Shown here: one piece after another, positions 35,310 through 44,978 of the stretch
Layout of the letters: each line of letters starts with the position of its first letter
How positions within the stretch are numbered: position 1 is the stretch's first letter
Origin: Thalassobaculum_A sp040219615
GTDB taxonomy: Bacteria; Pseudomonadota; Alphaproteobacteria; Thalassobaculales; Thalassobaculaceae
Length of the DNA stretch: 64,000 bases
Reading direction: 5' to 3'
Assembly (NCBI RefSeq): GCF_040219615.1
Contig: NZ_JAVJSE010000038.1
Coordinates: forward strand, 495,651 to 559,650
Program-made: the position numbers and the translations under genes
Notes under the pieces: generated by a model
The model's input: the letters and a program-made list of their open reading frames with translations, nothing else
What the model was told of the DNA's origin: nothing
Databases searched by the model: none

Positions 35310-35327
35310 GCGGCGCCGGCGGCAGCG

Positions 35328-36350
35328 TCAGGTCTGCGCGACCATGCCGCCGAGTTCGTCCATGGTCAGCCACTCGTCGTTGCTGTCGCTGGCGTAGCGG
35401 AACGCCGGGTCGACCGGGCGGGCGCCGCGTCCCAGCCAGTCGCGCAGCGGGTTGTCGACGAAGGCCGGCAGCACGATGTAGCGGTCGTCGATCTCGACGG
35501 TGGTGCGGGCGTCGTCCTCCGGCACCATCACCTCGTGCAGCTTCTCGCCCGGGCGGATCCCGACCACCTCATGCGGCAGGCCGGGGCCCATGCACTCCGC
35601 CACGTCGACGATCTTCATGCTGGGGATCTTCGGCACGAAGATCTCGCCGCCGTGCATCAGTTCCATCGACGACAGCACGAAGTTCACGCCCTGCTGCAGG
35701 GTGATCCAGAACCGGGTCATGCGCGGATCGGTGATCGGCAGCCTGTCCTTCTTCGCGTCCACCAGCTTGCGGAAGAACGGGATGACGCTGCCGCGCGAAC
35801 CGATGACGTTGCCGTAGCGCACCACGGAGAACTGGCAGCCGCCGGCGCCCGACAGGTTGTTGGCGGCGACGAAGATCTTGTCGGAGGCGAGCTTGGTGGC
35901 GCCGTATAGGTTGATCGGGTTTGCCGCCTTGTCGGTCGACAGCGCGATCACCTTGCGCACGCCGGTCCGGATCGCCGCCGTCACCACGTTCTCGGCGCCG
36001 TCGACGTTGGTGCGCACGCATTCGAACGGGTTGTACTCGGCGGTCGGCACGTGCTTCAGGGCGGCTGCGTGCACCACGTAGTCGACGCCGCGCATCGCCA
36101 TCTCGAGCCGGTCGACGTCGCGCACGTCGCCGATGAAGTATCGGATCTCGCGGGACGGCTCCTGAACGAACTCCTGGCCCATGTCGTACTGCTTCTGCTC
36201 GTCGCGCGAGAACACGATGCAGCGCCGGGTCCGGAACCGGCCGAGCACGGTGCGGACGAACTGCCGGCCGAACGAGCCGGTGCCGCCGGTCACCAGCACG
36301 GTCTTGCCGTCCAGGTCGATGAAGCCGGTGTCGAACTGTCGGATCGCCAT
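35328..36350 (-). CDS. pseB: UDP-N-acetylglucosamine 4,6-dehydratase (inverting)
   Basis: A 340-residue extended short-chain dehydrogenase. The NADP-binding motif is VLVTGGTGSFGRQFVRTVL near residues 18-36. The catalytic stretch STDKAANPINLYGATKLASD (about 137-156) has the Asp-Lys pair and Tyr expected of PseB-type inverting dehydratases. KHVPTAEYNPFECVRTNVDG and RYGNVIGSRGSVIPFF are also family landmarks. PseB starts the pathway to pseudaminic acid, a sugar used on flagellins and surface polymers. pseC lies 9 kb away on the same strand. No other pse gene is in the window. Confidence 0.9.
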   Translation of the reverse strand: MAIRQFDTGFIDLDGKTVLVTGGTGSFGRQFVRTVLGRFRTRRCIVFSRDEQKQYDMGQEFVQEPSREIRYFIGDVRDVDRLEMAMRGVDYVVHAAALKHVPTAEYNPFECVRTNVDGAENVVTAAIRTGVRKVIALSTDKAANPINLYGATKLASDKIFVAANNLSGAGGCQFSVVRYGNVIGSRGSVIPFFRKLVDAKKDRLPITDPRMTRFWITLQQGVNFVLSSMELMHGGEIFVPKIPSMKIVDVAECMGPGLPHEVVGIRPGEKLHEVMVPEDDARTTVEIDDRYIVLPAFVDNPLRDWLGRGARPVDPAFRYASDSNDEWLTMDELGGMVAQT

Positions 36351-36730
36351 CTCGTTCTCTCGCGGCCGGTTCTCGCAGCCGGGGTCCGGGCCGAATCAGC
36401 CTGCATTGTCCCGCGCCGCCATCGGATTGTGAAGCACGGCGGTTGACAGGCCCCGTCCGGAGAGCGCTCGATTATGGTCATGGCGGTTCGAACGGCATGT
36501 ACAAGCATGCCGGCGGGCTGCCGGTCTCTTGGGCATATGCCCGTCCCGTTCGCCCGAATGACAATCACCAGGGGGCGCAACAGCCCCGAGGAATTGCAGC
36601 CTGACACCCCGAAATCCGCGGCTTTCCCGCGGCATTCCGGATGGCACATGAATTGCGAAACCGGGCCGGCACGGACGTCCTCTCGGGCGGGGACCGTCGG
36701 ACGCTCCGGCAACGAAAAAGGAGAGCAGGG
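36351..36730. other. 380-bp gene-free region upstream of the binding-protein gene
   Basis: No gene is seen here. It separates the divergent pseB and binding-protein genes and must hold both promoters. A TTGACA at 36443-36448 is present, but I see no good -10 hexamer at normal spacing. The right half holds four perfect inverted repeats in a row: 36493-36512 (7-bp stem), 36531-36542 (12-bp palindrome GGGCATATGCCC), 36572-36587 (5-bp stem) and 36615-36631 (6-bp stem). These could fold as a structured leader, or they could be a worn palindromic repeat. Confidence 0.5.
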
Positions 36731-38314
36731 ATGTCGTTTACACGTCGAGCCTTCGTGGGGGGCGCCATCGCCGCGCCTTTCGTCGCCTCGCTGCCGCGGG
36801 GGGCGCGCGCCGCCGGATCGGTCCTGCGGGTGATCCCGCATGCCGACCTGAAGAACATCGACCCGATCTGGACCACCGCGTACATCACGCGGAACCACGG
36901 CTACATGATCTTCGACACGCTGTTTGCGATGGACGAGACGCTGACGCCGCGTCCGCAGATGGTCGATACCTACACCGTCAGCGACGACCGGCTGGTCTGG
37001 ACCTTCACCCTGCGCGACGGCCTGGCCTGGCACGATGGCCCGCCGGTCACCGCCGAGGACTGTGTCGCCTCGCTGAAGCGCTGGGGCAAGCGCGACGGCA
37101 TGGGCCAGAAGCTCATGCAGTACACCAAGAGCCTGGAGGCGGTCGACGCCAAGACCTTCGTGCTCACGCTCGAGAAGCCGTTCGGCCTGGTGCTCGACGC
37201 GATCGGCAAGATCTCGTCGAACGTGCCGTTCATGATGCCGAAGCGGCTGGCCGAGACCGACCCGTTCAAGCAGATCCCCGAGGTCATCGGCTCCGGCCCG
37301 TACAAGTTCGTCAAGGAGGAGTGGGTCCCCGGCTCCAAGGTGGTCTACGCCAAGAACGAGGCCTACGTCCCGCGCAAGGAGCCGGCGAGCGCCGCCGCCG
37401 GCGGCAAGGTCGTCAAGGTCGACCGGGTCGAGTGGCTGTACATCCCGGACCCGACCACCGCCATGAACGCGCTGGTCTCCGGCGAGGTCGACTACTACGA
37501 GCAGGTGCCGGGCGACCTGGCGCCGATCATCGGCCAGACCCCGGGTATCACCACCGAAGTGCTGGATCCGCTCGGCAGCCAGGGCATGCTGCGCTTCAAC
37601 CACCTGCTGAAGCCGTTCAACACGGCCGAGGCCCGGCGCGCCGTGATCAGCGCCGTCAACCAGGAGAAGTTCCTGCAGGCCGGCGTCGGCAACCCCGAAT
37701 TCTACAAGGTCTGCGAGAGCTACTTCCCGTGCGGCTCGCCGCTCGAGAACGACGCCGGCCTGGACATGATCCGGCCGATCGACCTGGCACGCAGCAAGAA
37801 GCTGCTGGAGGAAGGCGGCTACGACGGCACCAAGGTGGTGCTGATGCAGCCGACCGACATCCCGATCACCTCGGCGTTCAGCCTGGTGGCGGCCGAGACC
37901 ATGCGCTCGCTCGGCATGGAGGTCGAGTTGCAGGCCATGGACTGGTCGACCCTGACTTCGCGCCGGGCCAAGAAGGACCCGGTCGACCAGGGCGGCTGGA
38001 ACGTGTTCCACACCTGGTGGATCGGCGGCGACCTGGTCAACCCGATCGCCGCGGTCGGCCTGTCCGGCGGCGGTACCGAGAAGGCCTGGTTCGGCTGGCC
38101 GACCGACGCCAAGCTCGAGGAACTGCGCGACAAGTTCGCCTTCACCAGCGATCCGGCCGAGCAGAAGGAACTGGGCAAGGCGATCCAGCAACGGGCGATC
38201 GAGGTCGGCACCCACGCCAATGTCGGCACCTTCTTCGTGCCGTGCGGCTACCGCGACAACGTGAAGGGCATGATCAAGTCGCCGGTCCAGTTCTTCTGGA
38301 ACATGTCCGTCTGA
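36731..38314 (+). CDS. Dipeptide/oligopeptide-type ABC transporter binding protein (family 5)
   Basis: A 527-residue periplasmic binding protein. The N-terminus has a Tat-type signal, TRRAFVGGAIAAPFVASLPR, with a probable cut after GARA. The mature part shows family 5 landmarks: VWTFTLRDGLAWHDGPPVTA near residue 90, GSGPYKFVKEEW near residue 183, and RFNHLLKPFNTAEARRAVIS. The start at 36731 is preceded by AAGGAGAG. Two permease genes and a fused ATPase gene follow, so this is a full importer; ligands for such systems range from dipeptides to opines and sugars. Downstream is the 3' relic of a second, related binding-protein gene. Confidence 0.9.
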   Translation: MSFTRRAFVGGAIAAPFVASLPRGARAAGSVLRVIPHADLKNIDPIWTTAYITRNHGYMIFDTLFAMDETLTPRPQMVDTYTVSDDRLVWTFTLRDGLAWHDGPPVTAEDCVASLKRWGKRDGMGQKLMQYTKSLEAVDAKTFVLTLEKPFGLVLDAIGKISSNVPFMMPKRLAETDPFKQIPEVIGSGPYKFVKEEWVPGSKVVYAKNEAYVPRKEPASAAAGGKVVKVDRVEWLYIPDPTTAMNALVSGEVDYYEQVPGDLAPIIGQTPGITTEVLDPLGSQGMLRFNHLLKPFNTAEARRAVISAVNQEKFLQAGVGNPEFYKVCESYFPCGSPLENDAGLDMIRPIDLARSKKLLEEGGYDGTKVVLMQPTDIPITSAFSLVAAETMRSLGMEVELQAMDWSTLTSRRAKKDPVDQGGWNVFHTWWIGGDLVNPIAAVGLSGGGTEKAWFGWPTDAKLEELRDKFAFTSDPAEQKELGKAIQQRAIEVGTHANVGTFFVPCGYRDNVKGMIKSPVQFFWNMSV

Positions 38315-38392
38315 CGACCAGCACGGCCGGCGGGGCCCCGTCCCGGGCCCCGCCGGCCGCCATACCCGACGGACGATCGCGGTGGCCGGGGG

Positions 38393-38479
38393 AATTTCTT
38401 CCTGCCCTGCGGCTATCGCGAGAGCGTCAAGGGCATGATCAGATCCCCGGTGCAGTTCTTCTGGAACATGTCGGTGTGA
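38393..38479 (+). pseudogene. 3' relic of a second family 5 binding-protein gene
   Basis: Reading 38393-38479 gives 28 residues, NFFLPCGYRESVKGMIRSPV followed by QFFWNMSV and a stop, which match the last residues of the intact gene just upstream (TFFVPCGYRDNVKGMIKSPV then QFFWNMSV) with only a few changes. There is no start or earlier part, and the sequence in front is unrelated. Most likely a second copy of the gene was lost by deletion. The changes show that the copy was not a fresh duplicate. Confidence 0.82.
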
Positions 38480-38536
38480 TCGAGACCGGAGCGAAGGCGG
38501 ACCTGTCGATGGTCAGCACAAGACCCGAAGCGGCGG

Positions 38537-38674
38537 GTGGGTCCCGGGTCATCTCTCGATGGGATCGAGGGCTGTCCGGGATGAGGTCTGGAGGGGGACT
38601 CCCCCTCGGCCGCCCCCCCCTCCCCGCCGGCATCCCGGACGGCCGCGCGTCGGCGCCGGCGATCCGGGACCCAC
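38537..38674. repeat. Nested-palindrome intergenic element, copy C (variant)
   Basis: Outer inverted repeat GTGGGTCCCGG (38537-38547) and complement (38664-38674), with inner TGTCCGGGATGA near 38573 and CATCCCGGAC near 38631. It has the same layout as copies A and B, with TTCC replaced by TCCC and GGAATG by GGGATG in matching pairs. It sits in the 389-bp gene-free stretch 38315-38703, between the binding-protein gene and its permeases, directly after the gene relic. A long C run lies in its middle. Confidence 0.7.
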
Positions 38675-38703
38675 GACGCGACGGTGGAGAGGACTTCTAG
38701 ACC

Positions 38704-39641
<938 letters not shown>

Positions 39642-39645
<4 letters not shown>

Positions 39646-40511
39646 CCGAGCAAACCACATCCGCCCTGGTCCGCCGCCTCTCCGGGCCGTGGTCCCTCCT
39701 GGCCGGCCATCCGATCGGCATCATCGGCGCGGTCGTCATGATCACCGTGATCCTGGCCGCGATCCTGGCGCCGCTGCTGTGGACCAGCGACCCGATCGCC
39801 CTGAACCCGGTGAACCGCCTGAAACCGCCGAGCGAGGCGTTCTGGCTGGGCACCGACATGTACGGCCGCGACGTGTGGAGCCGGGTCGTCTACGGCGCCC
39901 GGGTGTCGCTGACCGTCGGGGTCTCGGCTGCCGCCCTGTCGGTGGTGTTCGGGCTGCTGATCGGCATGGTCGCCGGCTATGTCCGCTGGCTCGACGGCAT
40001 CGTCATGCGGGTGATGGACGGGCTGATGGCGATCCCCGGCATCCTGCTGGCGATCGCCCTGGTGTCGCTGTCCGGCGCCAGCCTGCTGACGGTGATCGTC
40101 GCCATCACCATCCCGGAAGTTCCGCGGGTGGTCCGGCTGGTCCGCGCGGTGGTGCTGTCGGTGCGCGAGGAGCCGTATGTGGAGGCGGCGATCTCGGCCG
40201 CCACGCCGGTCACCAAGATCCTGCGCAAGCACATCCTGCCCAACACCATCCCGCCGCTGATCGTGCAGGCCACCTATGTCTGCGCCTCGGCGATGCTGGT
40301 GGAATCCTTCCTGTCGTTCCTGGGCGCCGGCACCCCGCCGGAGGTCCCGAGCTGGGGCAACATGATGGCCGAGGGCCGGCTGTTCTTCCCGCTCGCCCCG
40401 TGGATCGTGCTGTATCCCGGGGTCGCCCTGGCGCTGACCATCCTGGCGGTCAACGTGCTGGGCGACGCATTGCGCGACAAGCTCGACCCGAAACTGGCGA
40501 AGCGGATATGA
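39642..40511 (+). CDS. ABC transporter permease (DppC-like)
   Basis: A 289-residue permease with six segments. The extracytoplasmic lead EAFWLGTDMYGRDVWSRVVY and the coupling loop VRAVVLSVREEPYVEAAISA are the hallmarks of the DppC type. The start is taken as a TTG at 39642 that overlaps the preceding stop (TTGA), because no ATG lies at the expected place and the N-terminus then has the usual short cytoplasmic tail. The 3' end overlaps the ATPase start by 4 bp. Confidence 0.88.
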
Positions 40512-42199
40512 CCGACACCTCCCCCCCCGGCGCGTCCCCCCCCGGCGCGTCCCCCACCGGCGGGCACCGCACCGTCCTCGATGTCCAGGGCCTGACGGTC
40601 CGGCTGCCGGAGGGCGCCGACCGCCTGAACGCCATCCAGAACGTGTCGTTCAGCGTCGGCGCCGGCGAGATCGTCTGCATCGTCGGCGAGTCCGGCTCCG
40701 GCAAGTCGGTCACCGCCTTCACGGTGATGGGCCTGCTGCCCAAGCGCCAGCTGCGGCCGGTCGCCGGCAGCATCGTGTTCGAGGGCGACGACCTGCTGCA
40801 GAAGTCGCCGACCGAGCTGCGCCGGATGCGCGGCGAGCGGCTGTCGATGATCTTCCAGGAGCCGATGACGGCGCTGAACCCGGTGATGACCGTCGGCGAC
40901 CAGATCGGCGAGGTGCTGGACATCCACACCCAGCTCGACCGCGGCGAGCGCGAGCGGCGCGTGCTCGACATCATGGAGCTGGTGCGCCTGCCCGACCCGA
41001 AGGCCATGCTGAACGCCTACCCGCACCAGCTGTCGGGCGGCCAGCGCCAGCGCATCATGATCGCCTCGGCCCTGGTGCTCGACCCGGCGCTGCTGATCGC
41101 CGACGAGCCGACCACCGCGCTCGACGTTACCACCCAGGCGCAGATCCTGAAGCTGGTGAAGGAGATGCAGGAGCGGCGCGGAACCGGCGTGCTGTTCATC
41201 ACCCACGACTTCGGCGTGGTCGCCGACATCGCCGACCGGGTTGTCGTCATGCAGCAGGGCGCCGTGGTCGAGACCGGCACCGCGGACGAGATCCTGCGGC
41301 GGCCGAGCCACCCCTACACCCGCATGCTGATCGGCTCGGTGCCGAGCCTGAACCCGCCGGCCCGCGCGCCCCTCGACCGCGCCCCGGTGGCGCTGGAGAC
41401 CCGCGGCCTCGGCAAGACCTATGGCGGCGGCGGGTTCCTGCGCAAGGCCCGCATCGTGCGGGCCGCCGAGGACGTCAACCTGGTGGTGCGCAAGGGCGAG
41501 ACCCTGGGCATCGTCGGCGAGTCCGGCTCCGGCAAGTCCACCGTGGCGCGCTGCGTGGTCCGGCTGATCGACCCGACCGACGGCGAGATCTTCCTGCACG
41601 ACGCCGAGATCGCCAGGCTGTCGGCACCGTTGCTGCGCAAGCACCGCAAGCGCGTGCAGATCGTGTTCCAGGACCCCTACCGCTCGCTGAACCCGCGCCA
41701 GACCGTGGCCGAGTCGATCATCGAGGGGCCGATGAACTTCGGGGTGTCGCGCGCCGACGCGCTCGCCAAGGCGCGCGGCCTGATGACCCTGGTCGGGCTG
41801 GAGCCGGACGCCGTCGAGCGCTACCCGCACCAGTTCTCCGGCGGCCAGCGCCAGCGCATCTGCATCGCCCGCGCGCTCGCCATGGAGCCCGACGTGCTGA
41901 TCGCCGACGAGGCGGTCTCGGCGCTCGACGTCTCGGTGCAGGCCCAGGTGCTGGAGCTGCTGGACGACGTGCGCAAGAAGTTCAACCTCGCGGTGCTGTT
42001 CATCACCCACGACCTGCGCGTCGCCGCCCAGATCTGCGACCGCATCATGGTCATGCACAAGGGCCGCGTGGTCGAGGAGGGCACGACCGTCGAGGTGTTC
42101 GCCAACCCGCGCGAGGACTACACCCGGGCGCTGTTCGACGCCGCGCCGGGGCGGGGCTACGACTTCGGCGGGGTAAGGGAGCGGGCGGCGGCGGGGTAG
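40508..42199 (+). CDS. Fused dipeptide-type ABC transporter ATPase (DppD-DppF-like)
   Basis: A 563-residue protein with two complete ATPase domains. Domain 1: Walker A GESGSGKSV near residue 61, signature LSGGQRQRIMIA, Walker B ALLIADEPTTALD. Domain 2: Walker A GESGSGKST near residue 339, signature FSGGQRQRICIA, Walker B DVLIADEAVSALD. The two halves correspond to separate DppD and DppF proteins in many bacteria; fused forms are common. Both catalytic glutamates are present. The first 20 residues are a Pro/Gly/Ser-rich repeat not seen in most relatives. It is the last gene of the importer operon. Confidence 0.92.
   Translation: MTDTSPPGASPPGASPTGGHRTVLDVQGLTVRLPEGADRLNAIQNVSFSVGAGEIVCIVGESGSGKSVTAFTVMGLLPKRQLRPVAGSIVFEGDDLLQKSPTELRRMRGERLSMIFQEPMTALNPVMTVGDQIGEVLDIHTQLDRGERERRVLDIMELVRLPDPKAMLNAYPHQLSGGQRQRIMIASALVLDPALLIADEPTTALDVTTQAQILKLVKEMQERRGTGVLFITHDFGVVADIADRVVVMQQGAVVETGTADEILRRPSHPYTRMLIGSVPSLNPPARAPLDRAPVALETRGLGKTYGGGGFLRKARIVRAAEDVNLVVRKGETLGIVGESGSGKSTVARCVVRLIDPTDGEIFLHDAEIARLSAPLLRKHRKRVQIVFQDPYRSLNPRQTVAESIIEGPMNFGVSRADALAKARGLMTLVGLEPDAVERYPHQFSGGQRQRICIARALAMEPDVLIADEAVSALDVSVQAQVLELLDDVRKKFNLAVLFITHDLRVAAQICDRIMVMHKGRVVEEGTTVEVFANPREDYTRALFDAAPGRGYDFGGVRERAAAG
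40521..40563 (+). repeat. Short tandem repeat at the 5' end of the ATPase gene
   Basis: A 15-bp unit (CCCCCCCGGCGCGTC) is repeated two and a half times, coding for SPPGASPPGASPTGG in the N-terminus. Such repeats can slip during replication and change length between strains. Each unit is five codons, so changes stay in frame. Confidence 0.75.
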
Positions 42200-42346
42200 C
42201 GGCTCCGGCCGGCCCTTCGCGGCCGCGCGATGCGCGGCACCTCAGGGCGACAGGGGATGTTGGTTTCCGCACGCCGCGTCTTTCCTCTATCGCCCTGAGG
42301 TGCCCGTCGCGAAGCGGCGGGCCACGAAGGGCCGGCCGCAGCCGCC
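42199..42346. repeat. Second type of nested palindrome, after the ABC importer
   Basis: The outer arms 42199-42224 and 42320-42345 pair over 26 bases with about three mismatches (core CGGCCGGCCCTTCG). Inside, a perfect 14-bp inverted repeat GCACCTCAGGGCGA (42237-42250) pairs with 42290-42303. The layout recalls the other palindromic elements but the sequence differs, so this is a second family. It starts at the stop codon of the ATPase gene and could also act as a terminator. Confidence 0.8.
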
Positions 42347-42418
42347 ACACCACCCCGGGAACCCCGCCCCGCTCCTGCCGTTTTCCGGTGGTGCCGTGCC
42401 CGGCACCCGGAGGACGCC

Positions 42419-44098
42419 ATGAACCGATCGCTTGCCCTTGCCATTCCCCTGAAGCTGGCCGCCGCGGCCACCGCCGCGCTGTTCGCGGCCGTGCTGGCCA
42501 CAGGCCCCGGCGCCCACGGCCAGACGATCTCTTCACCGGCCCAGCCGGTGCTGACCGGCAGCGCCTACTGGGACGGCCCGGCCGTGCCCGAGAGCGCCGA
42601 GTTCGAGGCCACGGTGCTGGACGTCACCCCGACCGGCCGGGCGCCCGAGCTGATCGGCCGCACCCGGGTCCGGCCGATCCAGACCCGGCCGCTGCGCTTC
42701 GCCATCCCCTACGACCCGGCGCTGATCAAGCCGGGCCACCGCTACACGATCGAGGCGCGGATCGCCGACGGCGGCGCGCTGCGGTTCGCCACCGCCGCCC
42801 CGGTGCCGGCCTTCGTCGACGGCCAGCCGGTGCCGGTCAGCCTGACCCTGGCGCCGGCCGGCGGCAGCGCCGCGGCCACTCCGCGGCCCGGCGGCGGCAT
42901 CACCGCCTCGACCCTGCCGCCGCCGACGTCGCCCGCGATCCCGGCGCCGGTCCCGACGCCCGGCCCGTCCACCGCCGCCGGCTTCCCGCCGGCGCTGCCC
43001 GCGGAGTATGCCGGCACCCTGCCCTGCGCCGACTGCGCCGGCATCGAGTACAGCCTGACCCTGGAGCCGCGCGACCGCTACACCCTGGTGCGCCGCTATC
43101 TCGGCCGGCAGGGCGAGCCGGAATTCACCGAGCGCGGCGGCTGGCGCTACGACCCGAGCGCGCGCAAGCTGACCCTGGGCGGCGCCCCGCCGCCGGCGAC
43201 CGTGTTCGAGGTGCGCAGCGCCGACCGCCTGCGGCTGCTCGACGTCACCGGCCAGCCGATCGTCTCGGAGCTCAACTACGAGCTGGTCCGCGGCGGCGCC
43301 GAAGCCTCGGTTCCGCCGGCCTACGCGCCACCGGCCACCGCCCCGGCCCTGTCGGTCCCGCCGCCCTACCCGCCGGCGGTCGCCAGCCGCGGCCCCATGG
43401 TGCTGGGGGCACCGGGCACCACCGACGCCCCGGTGCGCCGGGTCCGCGGCCTGTACCGCGGCTCGACCGACGGCGCGACCTTCGTCGAGTGCGGCGACAG
43501 CCGGGCCGTCGCGGTCGCCGCCGGCGGCCAGGGCGCGCTGCTGGCCAGCGCCTACCAGCGGGCCCGGCCGCAACCCGGCGAGGCCGTGCTGGTCGAGCTG
43601 GACGGCCGGGTCGGCCTGGGCCCGCTGCCGTCCGGTGCCGGACTCGGCCGGACCCTGGCGGTCGAGCGCTTCGTCGCCATCCGCCCCGGCGAGAGCTGCG
43701 CGCCGCCGGCCCAGCCCGCGCCCGCCACCTGGAGCGCGCCGGACGGCCGGCCGCCGTTGCGCGAGACCACCTGGAGGCTGCTGGCGGTCGGGGCGCAGAC
43801 CGTGGCCCCCTCGCCCGGCGGCAAGCTGCCGTTCCTGGAGCTGAACGCCGACCTGCCGGTGTTCAGCGGCAACGCCGGCTGCAACGGGATCGGCGGCGAA
43901 TACGCCCTGTCCGACCAGAGCCTGTCCTTCACCCTGGGGCCGAGCACCCGGATGGCCTGCCCCGGCGCCATGGAGCTAGAGCAGGCGTTCCGCGACGCCC
44001 TGGCCAAGGCAACGACCTGGAACATCACCGGCGACCACCTGACCCTGTACGGACCCGACGGCACCGCCCTGCTGCGCTTCACCGCCCGCCCAGTCTGA
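42419..44098 (+). CDS. Exported YbaY-NlpE-META domain fusion protein
   Basis: A 559-residue envelope protein. A signal peptide covers residues 1-36 (hydrophobic core, cut near GAHGQ) with no lipobox cysteine. Three known domains follow: a YbaY-like domain at about 40-140 (LTGSAYWDGPAVPESAEFEA), an NlpE-like domain at about 197-290 (YAGTLPCADCAGIEYSLTLE, with the CxxC), and a META domain at about 445-555 (ETTWRLLAV, then SGNAGCNGIGGEYALSD and TRMACPGAME). Pro-rich linkers separate them, and a section at 330-430 is not assigned. In other bacteria each occurs in lipoproteins linked to envelope stress, copper or heat. It may sense or bind something at the envelope. Confidence 0.82.
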   Translation: MNRSLALAIPLKLAAAATAALFAAVLATGPGAHGQTISSPAQPVLTGSAYWDGPAVPESAEFEATVLDVTPTGRAPELIGRTRVRPIQTRPLRFAIPYDPALIKPGHRYTIEARIADGGALRFATAAPVPAFVDGQPVPVSLTLAPAGGSAAATPRPGGGITASTLPPPTSPAIPAPVPTPGPSTAAGFPPALPAEYAGTLPCADCAGIEYSLTLEPRDRYTLVRRYLGRQGEPEFTERGGWRYDPSARKLTLGGAPPPATVFEVRSADRLRLLDVTGQPIVSELNYELVRGGAEASVPPAYAPPATAPALSVPPPYPPAVASRGPMVLGAPGTTDAPVRRVRGLYRGSTDGATFVECGDSRAVAVAAGGQGALLASAYQRARPQPGEAVLVELDGRVGLGPLPSGAGLGRTLAVERFVAIRPGESCAPPAQPAPATWSAPDGRPPLRETTWRLLAVGAQTVAPSPGGKLPFLELNADLPVFSGNAGCNGIGGEYALSDQSLSFTLGPSTRMACPGAMELEQAFRDALAKATTWNITGDHLTLYGPDGTALLRFTARPV

Positions 44099-44181
44099 GC
44101 CCCGGTCTGAGCCCCGGCTTCCGCCGGGACCGGGATCCTGCTACGCCTCCGGCGGATCGGCGTGGAACGGAGGACGGGGCG

Positions 44182-44973
44182 ATGCTGGAACCTGCACGGG
44201 CGCAGGAGGCCGCCGACCTGGTCTGGCGGCACTGGCGCGACGGCAGCGCGATGGCCGCCCTGCCCGACGGGCTGCGGCCGGAGACCCGGGCCGAGGGCTA
44301 TGCCGTGCAGGCCGGGCTGATGCGCCACACCGCCGCCCCGCTGTTCGGCTGGAAGATCGCCGCCACCAGCGTCGCCGGGCAGCGCCATATCGGGGTCGAC
44401 GGCCCGCTGGCCGGGCGCATCCTGGCCGAGCGGGTGCACGCGGCCGACGCGGAGATCCCCCTCGCCGGCAACCGCATGCTGGTGGCCGAACTGGAGTTCG
44501 CGTTCCGGATGGCGCGCGACCTGCCGCCGCGGGCCGCCGCCTACGGTGAGGCCGAGGTGCTGGACGCGGTCGCCACCCTGCACCCGGCGATCGAGGTGCC
44601 GGACTCGCGGTTCGAGCGCTTCGAGACCGCCGGTGCGGCCCAGCTGATCGCCGAGGCCGCCTGCGCCCGCGACTTCGTGCTGGGCGAGGCCACCACTGCC
44701 GACTGGCGGGCGCTCGACCTGGCGGCGCACAGGGTGACCGGGACGATGCCGCGCACCGGCACGCATCCCGGGCTCGGCTCGAACGTGCTCGGCGACCCGC
44801 GGATCGCGCTCACCTGGCTGGTCAACGAGCTGTCGGGCCAGGGCGTTACCCTCGGCGCCGGCCAGGTGGTCACCACCGGTACCTGCGTGGTGCCGATCGC
44901 GATCCGGCCCGGCGACCGGCTGCACGGCGACTTCGGCGTGCTGGGCTCGATCGGGGTGGCGTTCGGGGGTTGA
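44182..44973 (+). CDS. 2-keto-4-pentenoate hydratase-type protein (MhpD family)
   Basis: A 263-residue member of the fumarylacetoacetase-like fold. Landmarks are PLFGWKIAATSVAGQRHIGV near residue 53, and VAELEFAFRMARDLP near residue 97 with the metal-binding Glu-x-Glu, and LGSNVLGDPRIALTWLVNEL near residue 197, all as in MhpD/4-oxalocrotonate decarboxylase proteins. Such enzymes hydrate 2-hydroxypentadienoate in aromatic ring breakdown. No other meta-cleavage gene is nearby, so the true substrate is open. An ACGGAGG site precedes the start. Confidence 0.87.
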   Translation: MLEPARAQEAADLVWRHWRDGSAMAALPDGLRPETRAEGYAVQAGLMRHTAAPLFGWKIAATSVAGQRHIGVDGPLAGRILAERVHAADAEIPLAGNRMLVAELEFAFRMARDLPPRAAAYGEAEVLDAVATLHPAIEVPDSRFERFETAGAAQLIAEAACARDFVLGEATTADWRALDLAAHRVTGTMPRTGTHPGLGSNVLGDPRIALTWLVNELSGQGVTLGAGQVVTTGTCVVPIAIRPGDRLHGDFGVLGSIGVAFGG

Positions 44974-44978
44974 TGCCC

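Noticed and set aside
36443..36480. Sigma-70-like promoter starting at TTGACA
   Set aside because: The -35 is perfect but the nearest TATGGT-like sequence is about 25 bp away, too far for a normal promoter.
36290..38215. A 641-codon minus-strand frame over the binding-protein gene
   Set aside because: It is the antisense of a well-supported gene; only the first codons of pseB appear at its far end, and they are in the wrong frame.
38600..38630. C-rich run as a possible phase-variable switch
   Set aside because: It lies in non-coding DNA within a palindromic repeat, not at a start codon or promoter that I can recognise.
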